NCBI GenBank assembly: GCA_016935035.1
Contig: JAFGRR010000056.1
Span: 1 to 7,614, forward strand
Direction: 5' to 3'
From: Phycisphaerae bacterium
Lineage (GTDB): Bacteria; Planctomycetota; Phycisphaerae; UBA1845; Fen-1342
DNA: 7,614 nt
In this document: positions 1 through 4,979 of the stretch, in pieces
Position numbering within the stretch: the stretch's first letter is position 1
Layout of the letters: the number at the start of each line of letters is the position of its first letter
Position numbers and translations under genes: made by a program
The notes under the pieces: model-generated
Databases searched by the model: none
Told to the model about the DNA's origin: nothing
Seen by the model: the letters and a program-made list of their open reading frames with translations, nothing else

Positions 1-263
1 AGGAACTGTTCTTTCGCGGGATTCTGCTCCAGGTGGCCTGGCGGGCGACGGAGTCGGCGTGGCTGGCGGTCCTGGTGTCGGCGCTCGCGTTCGGCGCGAT
101 TCACCTGAGCGTGCCGCCGAGCGTTTTGCCGCTGTGCACGTTTGGAATCGTGCTGGGCTATGTGCGGCTGCGGTATAGGTCGCTGGCGGCGTGCGTACTG
201 ATCCACATGCTGTTCAACGCGCGGCCGATCGTGCTGCTGCTGGTGGCGCCGGAAGCGGCGTGA
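1..263 (+). CDS. CPBP/Abi-family intramembrane protease, C-terminal part (5' end outside window)
   Basis: The last 86 codons of a gene whose start lies left of the window are visible, reading from base 3 to a TGA at 261-263. The fragment opens with ELFFRG; the two bases before it (AG) fit a preceding GAG, which would complete the EExxxR motif that carries the catalytic glutamates of CPBP (CAAX protease / bacteriocin-processing) enzymes. Two further family motifs follow in the right order: FGAIH (FxxxH) near residue 35 and HMLFN (HxxxN) near residue 71. The segments between them are hydrophobic and consistent with several membrane helices. Members are integral-membrane metal-dependent or glutamate proteases that process prenylated or membrane proteins; the substrate here cannot be told. 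The gene is convergent with serS, and an intergenic repeat begins four bases after its stop. Family assignment is firm because all three motifs are present; the specific role is unknown. Confidence 0.85.
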   Translation, partial: ELFFRGILLQVAWRATESAWLAVLVSALAFGAIHLSVPPSVLPLCTFGIVLGYVRLRYRSLAACVLIHMLFNARPIVLLLVAPEAA

Positions 264-266
264 GGT

Positions 267-296
267 AAGTCAGAAGTAAGAAGGCAGAAGTATGAA
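267..296 (+). repeat. Intergenic AAGT(A/C)AGAA-type repeat, copy A
   Basis: A 30-bp purine-rich unit beginning four bases after the CPBP stop codon. It is built of reiterated 'AGAAGT' words and matches copy B (428-457, opposite strand) at 25 of 30 positions by hand alignment. The degenerate purine-rich tract continues to about 312. I recall similar words scattered between genes in planctomycete genomes, but that is from memory and was not searched. Confidence 0.7.
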
Positions 297-325
297 GTAA
301 GAGGAAGAAGGGGCGACGGATGGGG

Positions 326-346
326 GGGCATGCCCGCGCTTAGCGC
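326..346. repeat. Adjacent palindromes (REP-like core)
   Basis: GGGCATGCCC (326-335) is a perfect 10-bp palindrome and is directly followed by GCGCTTAGCGC (336-346), a perfect palindrome around a central T. A GGGC at 349-352 can pair with GCCC at 332-335, giving an alternative longer hairpin. The arrangement resembles short extragenic palindromic elements found in multiple copies in some bacterial genomes; only one copy is visible here. Confidence 0.45.
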
Positions 347-427
347 TTGGGCACCCTCCAACGCGGACTTTTCAGAGCAGGATGCAGAAAGCATCGTCGA
401 TGGAGCGCCAGCGTGCCGAGTCTTCGT

Positions 428-457
428 TTCTGACTTCTGCATTCTGACTTCTTACTT
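428..457 (-). repeat. Intergenic AAGT(A/C)AGAA-type repeat, copy B, overlapping the serS stop
   Basis: The reverse-strand partner of copy A (25 of 30 identical). Read on the minus strand it starts with AAGTAAGAAGTCAGAATGC; its TAA at 454-452 is the in-frame stop codon of serS. Relative to the direction of transcription, both copies have the same orientation: each gene runs off its end into the AAGT side of the repeat. Confidence 0.7.
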
Positions 458-1732
458 CCCGATTCTCTCTATCCCCCCCAGATGCACCCTCAGTGCTTGC
501 GGCACGGTGATGCTGCCGTCGGCATTCTGGTGCAGCTCTATCAGCGGGATCAGAATGCGCGGCGACGCCACCACGGTGTTGTTCAGCGTGTGGCAGAACT
601 CGGGCTTGCCGGTCGCGCTGTCGCGGTAGCGCAGGTTCAACCGGCGGGCCTGGAAGTCGTGGAAGCTGCTGGCACTGTGCGTCTCGCTGAATGCATCGCG
701 GCTGGGCATCCATGTCTCGATGTCGTACATGCGGAACTTGCCCTGCCCCATGTCGCCGGTGCAGACCTCGACGACGCGATAGGGCATCTCGAGCGCCTGG
801 AGCAGCGCCTCGGAGTTGGCGATGATCTCCGCGTGCAGTCTGGCCGACTCGTCCGCGTCGGCCTTGCACACGATCACCTGTTCGAGCTTGTCGAAGAAGT
901 GGATGCGATAGAGGCCGCGCGTGTCCTTGCCGCCGGCCCCGGCTTCGCGGCGGAAGCAGGTGCTGCGTGCGAAATAACGCTTTGGCAGCTCAGCTTCGTC
1001 GAGAATCTCGTCGCTGTGGAAGCCGGTAACGGGGACCTCGGCGGTGCCAACCAGGCTCTGGTCGTCGCGTTCGCATCGGTAAACCTCTTCCTGGTGCAGC
1101 GGGAAGAAGCCGGTGCCGTACATCAGCTTGTCGGAGACCAGCACGGGCACGGTCAGCGGCGTGTAACCGCGTTCGATCATCAGATCCCACGCCAGGCGGA
1201 GGACGGCTTCATGCAGGCGGGCGCCGAGGCCGGTGAGGACGTAGTTGCGCGAGCCGGCGATCTTCACGCCGCGCTCGATATCGAACAGGCCGAATGCCGT
1301 GCCGAGGTCGAGGTGGTCCTTGAATTCGAAGCCGAAGTCTGTTTTGCGCTTGGGTTCGCCGTGGCGGCGGACCTCGACGTTGCCGCTTTCGTCTCGACCG
1401 CGCGGCGCGTCGGGGTGGGGGATTTGTGGGACGAGCAGCATGAGTTCGCCGAGCTGGGCTTCGACGGTATCGCGTTCGCTGTCGAGAGTCTGTAGCCGGG
1501 TTTTGACGTCTTTCAGCGATTTGGCGAGCGCAGCCTTTTCCCCTTTGGAGGCCTTGGCCATCTGCTCGCCGGCCTGCCGCTGCTCGTGGCGCAGGTCGTT
1601 GAACTCGGTCTCGATTTCCCGCCGACGCCCGTCGAACGCCAGCAGTTGGTCGATATCGACGCGGAGGTTCTTCTCCTCGGCGGTTTTCTTAACAAGGTCC
1701 GGCGTTTCGCGAATGCGTTTGATGTCGATCAT
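452..1732 (-). CDS. serS: Seryl-tRNA synthetase (class II)
   Basis: Charges tRNA(Ser) (and tRNA(Sec) where present) with serine in the cytoplasm, using ATP. The protein from the ATG at 1732 is 426 aa, the usual bacterial length, and starts MIDIKRIRETPDLVKK as expected. Residues about 28-97 form the charged helical coiled-coil arm that binds the tRNA long arm. The catalytic domain shows the serine-binding TAEVP at 230-234, class II motif 2 at about 260-283 (CFRREAGAGGKDTRGLYR), and motif 3 near 385-399 with the invariant-type arginine at R392. CTGDMGQGKFRMYDIETW (324-341) and FHDFQARR are also typical. The open frame extends to 1867, but the extension is not SerRS-like and crosses a candidate promoter, so it was not included. 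No clear Shine-Dalgarno sequence precedes the ATG. The stop lies inside an intergenic repeat. Motif 3 reads NNTVVASPRI rather than the NGSGLAVGRT seen in E. coli. Identification is secure. Confidence 0.97.
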   Translation of the reverse strand: MIDIKRIRETPDLVKKTAEEKNLRVDIDQLLAFDGRRREIETEFNDLRHEQRQAGEQMAKASKGEKAALAKSLKDVKTRLQTLDSERDTVEAQLGELMLLVPQIPHPDAPRGRDESGNVEVRRHGEPKRKTDFGFEFKDHLDLGTAFGLFDIERGVKIAGSRNYVLTGLGARLHEAVLRLAWDLMIERGYTPLTVPVLVSDKLMYGTGFFPLHQEEVYRCERDDQSLVGTAEVPVTGFHSDEILDEAELPKRYFARSTCFRREAGAGGKDTRGLYRIHFFDKLEQVIVCKADADESARLHAEIIANSEALLQALEMPYRVVEVCTGDMGQGKFRMYDIETWMPSRDAFSETHSASSFHDFQARRLNLRYRDSATGKPEFCHTLNNTVVASPRILIPLIELHQNADGSITVPQALRVHLGGIERIGK

Positions 1733-1796
1733 GGGAGGCGGCTCGTCTTCGTCTAGTAGTAGTTGGCTGAAGCAGCGCGTTTCCGATAGCTGGGCC

Positions 1797-1802
1797 ATTA
1801 TA
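1797..1802 (-). promoter_or_regulatory. Candidate -10 box of the serS promoter
   Basis: Read on the minus strand this is a perfect TATAAT. Transcription would start near 1790, leaving a leader of about 58 nt before the serS ATG at 1732. The -35 region at proper distance (around 1820-1825) is GC-rich and poor, so the call rests on the -10 alone. The ATG at 1798 overlaps this box, which argues against longer forms of SerRS. Confidence 0.4.
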
Positions 1803-1874
1803 CGGCATGTTGGCGGAGAAGGGGCGCAGGGACGAAGGGAGAGGCAAAGACCAGTGCGGCGACCCAATCAGAAC

Positions 1875-1892
1875 CCGCTCCGCGAGGAGCGG
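1875..1892 (-). terminator. Perfect 7-bp hairpin, possible end of the M16-like transcript
   Basis: CCGCTCC and GGAGCGG pair perfectly across a four-base loop (GCGA on the plus strand, TCGC on the minus strand). It lies downstream of the M16-like gene and upstream of the serS promoter. No T-run follows on the minus strand, so it may instead be a repeated palindromic element or an RNA-stabilising stem. Confidence 0.35.
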
Positions 1893-1906
1893 CACATGAT
1901 GTAACG

Positions 1907-1922
1907 GTGGGAGATGTCCCAC
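1907..1922. repeat. Perfect 6-bp inverted repeat
   Basis: GTGGGA-GATG-TCCCAC, located 14 bp from the neighbouring 7-bp hairpin. The two stems in series between a gene end and a promoter form either a compound terminator or a palindromic repeat cluster. Confidence 0.45.
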
Positions 1923-2045
1923 GGCCTTGCTGCCGGAGTTCTGGTTTGTGACCCGAGCCTGGCCGGTGATGGGTGGGTTCCTTGTCGCGGCGAATCGAGC
2001 GGGCCATGACTGGTCCGGCTCGGATCGCGCGTGCATGCCTCTTCG

Positions 2046-2064
2046 GACGGCTGACGGCTGACAG
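2046..2064. repeat. Short tandem repeat of a GACGGCT heptamer
   Basis: The heptamer GACGGCT occurs twice in direct succession and is followed by a partial third unit (GACAG). On the minus strand it reads CTGTCAGCCGTCAGCCGTC. It lies about 90 bp after the stop of the M16-like gene. The short-word, tandem style resembles the AGAAGT-type repeat next to serS, but the sequence is different. Confidence 0.5.
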
Positions 2065-2151
2065 TGGATGGGCAACAACGAGTACGCCCCTCGCGTCCCC
2101 TTCTGGCGCTGTTGGCGGCTCGGCCTCTCGCTCGTGGTTCCGAGATTAACG

Positions 2152-4668
2152 CTAGTCCGACTTGGGCTCACTGAATGGCTCCAGGACGGTGCGGACCTCG
2201 TCCGCCAAGGCGTCATCAACGTCTCCGCCGGAAAGTGACACCCAAGTGAGATGCAACTCGCTGCACGCCGGCCATGAGGCCCGCAGCGTCTCCGGTGTGA
2301 GATCAGCAGCGATGTCCCATGGATCGAGCGGATGTTCGAACAGTGTGGTGGCGATGTCATGGACGTTGTCCAGCCGCTGCAACTGATCCATGCGTGCCAG
2401 CCTGATTGCCGTCTCGATTTGTGTCGGCGCAAGCTGTCCCGACCGCAACTCCTTCAGCCTGTTTGCGAGACCCCTAATGTCCATCGGTATATGCTCGGGG
2501 CTCGAGTCTGTTTGGACTACCATAGCATCGGCGCTGCGCATGTCCGCCTGCCAGGCTGACCGCCAGTCCCAGCCGAGCGTCGGGGACGCAGACTTCGGGT
2601 ACCCAAGCAGCCGGACGATGGTCCGCCACGAGAGCAAGTCGCGTGAAGACGGGGACTCTTGAGGGTCGCGTGCTGCGGCGATGTAAAGCCAAGTATCCGG
2701 CGATTCGAGCGCGCTCGCGTTAGCATTAAACTCGAATCCGCTCGGAGGGCGTGTTTCTTCGCCGCGATCGCGTGGCTGGCCGGTTGACCATGTTTGCCAG
2801 TGGCCGCCGAGGCACTCGAAGACCTCATCGGGATCAACATCCCCGACGACAACGATCCGGATCGGCGATGTGGGTTCGGTCGACTCATCCGGCCGCAGTG
2901 CATGTTGCAGCATCTCGGCCTGCAATTCGATCATCTGCGGTGTGTGCATCGGGTGGCCGGTGAAGGCGTACCCGCACCAGCCGCGCGGACCGGCCGTTCT
3001 GATGTCGAGGCCATGGAGCGAGGCGTAGTCTTTCAGTTCCGCGCTGGTGTGGCTGGGTGTGCCGCTGCTGTCGAGAACGTCACTGATACGCTGTGGTGTT
3101 GGCCACCTGTGCTCGGCGCAGGTGTAAACAGCAACCGTGGCCAACCCTCGAGTGTGGCATACGACTGCGGTGATACCGGTGCTGATTTCGCGCGTGTGGA
3201 TTCTCGGCGTCGGCGACGCCGCGCTGGGTTGGGGGGCGTCGCCCGCGTGACGCGCCAGGAGTTGTGTGGCCGCGCCAGGATCGAGACGTTCCGGTGCCTG
3301 CGGTTCTATGAGTGGCATGAGCGGCGGGATTGGCGATGGGTCCAACTTGGGGGCAACGATCACCACCGCTCGCCGTGCCGACTGAAGCTTGAGCGCCGCC
3401 TCACGTATATTGTCCACGCCGAGTGTGCGGACACGCGACTCGGCACGATCCTCCAGCAGCACGTTGCCGCCCACGACTTCGCTCTCCGCTCGCGACACCG
3501 CCCGCGCGCCAAAGCTCGACCGATTGTGGCGCAGGCGCAGCAGTTCGAGTGCGCGGGCGCGGTCGAACTCCGTTGGCGTTGGCAGAGTTTCGGCCGCCTC
3601 CGCTAACGCCTCATCCAGCATGCGCAGCATCCTTTGGGACGTTGGCGCGCTATCGGCCGACGCAGTGTCTGTGTCGCCTTGCCGCCCCCGATCACCTGAC
3701 TGTGGTGAGAGCCACTGGTTGACTGGAAGTACCAGACGCAGCGCCAGAATCGACGCATCACGCCACTGTCCTTCTTGCCATCTGGGCGGCAAATCGAAGC
3801 CGGCCTCCCGCAGCCGCGTCGTCAGCAACCCATCAAACTCGTTGCACAGCCGCTGCATCAGTACGTGATACGCCGCGTTCTCGAAATACCCGGCCGGCGG
3901 CGCTAGCCACGCGATGAGCACCACGCCGCGCTCGCCGTGAATGCGGATCGGCTCCAACCTTTCCGGTGGCGGCAACGCGTGCTGCGGCGCACGCGGCGGC
4001 TCGCGCCAGGGGAGTGCGTCGAAGTGCCTGCGGACGAGTTTCAGGGCGTCTTCATGCTTGATGTCGCCGACGATGAACAGCGTTGCGTTACCGGGGACGA
4101 TCCACCGGCCCAAGAACTCCTGCATGTCTGCCGGCTTGAGCTTAGCCAATTCGACCGAAACCAGGTCCGGACGGTGGCGGTAGGGGTGATCGCCGAACAG
4201 GGCCTCGCGTAGGCGACGGTCCGGCGTTAGCAGGCCCTGGTCCGCATCCCATTGCACCTCCCGCGCTGCTGCATTCGTTGCCAAACGTAGCTCGTCCGCC
4301 GAGACCTCGAAGCTTGCCAGGCGACGGGCTTCGATTATCAGAACATGCTCCAGGAAATTCGGCGGCAGGACCGAAGAGAAGGATATGGCATCGTAGTACG
4401 TGCTACTGTCGAATCGCACGCCGGCGGCCCGTAGCTTCAGGGCGGCGTCATCGTGGTGCTCTAGCAGCGTCCGTGCGACGTGGCACAGGCCGGGCTGAGC
4501 GGGGTTGTCCGCCGCTGAGCCGGTGTGGAACCAGAGCTGGACGCTGACGAGCGGCAGGGCGTGGTCCTCGACGGTTATGGTGGTGAGGGCGTTGTCGAGG
4601 CGTGTGATCCTAGGCTCGATGGACAGGCTGGGCAGGAGAGTCACCGCTATAATCAGACAGGCCATCAT
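2152..4668 (-). CDS. Exported two-unit M16 (insulinase/pitrilysin)-like protein, probably catalytically inactive
   Basis: An 838-aa protein with a short hydrophobic N-terminus (residues 3-15) that may be a signal peptide or anchor, though no positive charges precede it. The first unit has clear M16 features: a strand pattern at 25-50 (LDNALTTITVEDHALPLVSVQLWFH, shown by position), PGLCH at 59-63, and VPGNATLFIVGDIKHEDAL at 191-209, equivalent to the usual 'PxNatLvvvGD' strand. A C-type subdomain follows at about 245-440. A second, shorter unit starts near 490 (STGITAVVCHTRGLATVAVY, 496-515) and includes IVVVGDVDPDEVFE (605-618). M16 peptidases need HXXEH plus a distal Glu. Here H63 is followed by R66/T67, the alternative LLEH at 68-71 is preceded by T67, and the distal position reads REVQWDAD (136-143), without the expected Glu. 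The second unit has no HXXEH at all and appears to lack part of its N-domain. Bacterial M16 proteins often work as active/inactive pairs; no active partner lies next to it. The start at 4668 has GGGAG nine bases upstream. Confidence 0.8.
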   Translation of the reverse strand: MMACLIIAVTLLPSLSIEPRITRLDNALTTITVEDHALPLVSVQLWFHTGSAADNPAQPGLCHVARTLLEHHDDAALKLRAAGVRFDSSTYYDAISFSSVLPPNFLEHVLIIEARRLASFEVSADELRLATNAAAREVQWDADQGLLTPDRRLREALFGDHPYRHRPDLVSVELAKLKPADMQEFLGRWIVPGNATLFIVGDIKHEDALKLVRRHFDALPWREPPRAPQHALPPPERLEPIRIHGERGVVLIAWLAPPAGYFENAAYHVLMQRLCNEFDGLLTTRLREAGFDLPPRWQEGQWRDASILALRLVLPVNQWLSPQSGDRGRQGDTDTASADSAPTSQRMLRMLDEALAEAAETLPTPTEFDRARALELLRLRHNRSSFGARAVSRAESEVVGGNVLLEDRAESRVRTLGVDNIREAALKLQSARRAVVIVAPKLDPSPIPPLMPLIEPQAPERLDPGAATQLLARHAGDAPQPSAASPTPRIHTREISTGITAVVCHTRGLATVAVYTCAEHRWPTPQRISDVLDSSGTPSHTSAELKDYASLHGLDIRTAGPRGWCGYAFTGHPMHTPQMIELQAEMLQHALRPDESTEPTSPIRIVVVGDVDPDEVFECLGGHWQTWSTGQPRDRGEETRPPSGFEFNANASALESPDTWLYIAAARDPQESPSSRDLLSWRTIVRLLGYPKSASPTLGWDWRSAWQADMRSADAMVVQTDSSPEHIPMDIRGLANRLKELRSGQLAPTQIETAIRLARMDQLQRLDNVHDIATTLFEHPLDPWDIAADLTPETLRASWPACSELHLTWVSLSGGDVDDALADEVRTVLEPFSEPKSD

Positions 4669-4669
4669 A

Positions 4670-4682
4670 GGGAGAGTCTCCC
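4670..4682 (-). promoter_or_regulatory. Ribosome-binding site of the M16-like gene inside a 13-bp palindrome
   Basis: GGGAGA-G-TCTCCC is a perfect palindrome around one central base. Read on the minus strand, its first GGGAG (4682-4678) is the Shine-Dalgarno sequence, nine bases before the ATG at 4668. In RNA, the GGGAG could pair with the following CUCCC across a three-base loop and mask the site. Confidence 0.4.
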
Positions 4683-4800
4683 GGGAAAGTCCGGTAACGG
4701 GACCGGCAAGTGAATGGTAAGATCAGTACGGAACGGAGGATAACGCCGGTTAGTTCCGGCGGCCAGCGGCGTTCTGGCGGGCGTGTTGGGATAATCAGAG

Positions 4801-4822
4801 GCGTTTTGGGCGTCGAAAACGC
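4801..4822. promoter_or_regulatory. Perfect dyad upstream of the pseudopilin promoter (operator-like)
   Basis: GCGTTTT and AAAACGC form a perfect 7-bp inverted repeat around the 8-base spacer GGGCGTCG. Its right edge is 30 bp before the candidate -35 box at 4853, where an activator or repressor dimer could bind. A hairpin in an RNA from an upstream promoter cannot be excluded. Confidence 0.4.
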
Positions 4823-4852
4823 ATGGAATGGCAGGAAATCGTGGGAATGGTC

Positions 4853-4881
4853 TTGCGGAACGTTGCTTACGAGGTTTTAAT
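4853..4881 (+). promoter_or_regulatory. Candidate sigma70-type promoter of the pseudopilin cassette
   Basis: TTGCGG (4853-4858) and TTTAAT (4876-4881) stand 17 bp apart, matching the consensus boxes at 4/6 and 5/6 positions. Initiation would fall near 4888, giving a leader of about 92 nt before the ATG at 4980. The -10 box lies only five bases before the upstream in-frame ATG at 4887, so transcripts would start at or after that codon. Confidence 0.5.
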
Positions 4882-4967
4882 AGCAGATGAACCGTTTAAT
4901 CATCCCCTGTCTGCCGTTGGCTCGACGAGGTCGCAGCATGTCGGAAAAGCCCGAAATCCGGGGCGCT

Positions 4968-4972
4968 AGGAG
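4968..4972 (+). promoter_or_regulatory. Ribosome binding site deciding the first pseudopilin start
   Basis: AGGAG ends seven bases before the ATG at 4980. The upstream ATGs at 4887 and 4938 have nothing comparable. The second pseudopilin has the same spacing (AAGGAG, seven bases, ATG at 6595), and both choices give a 13-residue leader before the pilin cleavage site. Confidence 0.75.
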
Positions 4973-4979
4973 TAAGTCA

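Larger units (their letters stand above)
264..451. other. Convergent intergenic region with inverted repeat pair and palindromic core
   Basis: About 190 bp lie between the stop codons of the CPBP gene (+) and serS (-). The region holds a 30-bp repeat copy at each edge, in opposite orientation, and a palindrome-rich, G-rich middle (a run of seven G at 322-328, GGGCATGCCC at 326-335, GCGCTTAGCGC at 336-346). Short open frames cross it but have no family resemblance and no ribosome binding site. No classical stem plus T-run terminator is seen, so the inverted repeat pair itself is the best candidate for the transcription end of both genes. Confidence 0.6.
1733..2151. other. Non-coding region between the M16-like gene and serS
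   Basis: These 419 bp separate two genes on the same (minus) strand. They contain the candidate serS promoter, two perfect hairpins (1875-1892 and 1907-1922) and a short tandem repeat (2046-2064). Open frames through the region lack a ribosome binding site and show arginine/serine/proline-rich shadow composition, so no gene is called. The size of the gap and the hairpins suggest that serS is transcribed separately from the upstream gene. Confidence 0.6.
4669..4979. other. Divergent intergenic region between the M16-like gene and the first pseudopilin
   Basis: These 311 bp hold the leaders of two divergent genes. From left to right: the palindromic ribosome-binding site (4670-4682); a 5-bp stem CCGGT/ACCGG (4691-4706); two stems in a row, CGCCGG/CCGGCG (4744-4761) and GCCAG/CTGGC (4762-4778); a perfect 7-bp dyad (4801-4822); and a promoter-like pair (4853-4881). 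The rest, 4882-4979, is leader of the pseudopilin transcript. No strong minus-strand promoter for the M16-like gene is evident. Confidence 0.5.

Noticed and set aside
264..320. Possible CRISPR or tandem array in the AGAAGT-rich region
   Set aside because: The reiterated words are short and degenerate, with no spacer-like unique segments of constant length; an inverted pair of one repeat explains the sequence better.
482..1495. Long plus-strand open frame (337 codons) opposite serS
   Set aside because: It is antisense to a secure serS gene, has the alanine/valine/glutamate-rich composition of a GC-rich shadow, and shows no domain.
1733..1867. In-frame 45-residue N-terminal extension of SerRS from an ATG at 1867 (or 1798)
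   Set aside because: The extension is not SerRS-like, the shorter protein has the normal length and start MIDIKRIRE, and a perfect TATAAT on the minus strand lies within the extension.
1689..2432. Minus-strand open frame of 247 codons spanning the M16-like 3' end, the intergenic region and the serS 5' end
   Set aside because: It overlaps two better-supported genes in another frame and has a low-complexity Ser/Arg/Pro-rich translation with no motif.
2794..3606. Plus-strand open frame of 270 codons opposite the M16-like gene
   Set aside because: Arginine- and cysteine-rich shadow translation with no recognisable domain and no ribosome binding site; the minus-strand gene has clear M16 homology.
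4887..4979. Longer start for the first pseudopilin at 4887 or 4938
   Set aside because: Neither ATG has a ribosome binding site, the best promoter's -10 box ends five bases before 4887, and the ATG at 4980 has AGGAG at ideal spacing and gives the same leader length as copy 2.
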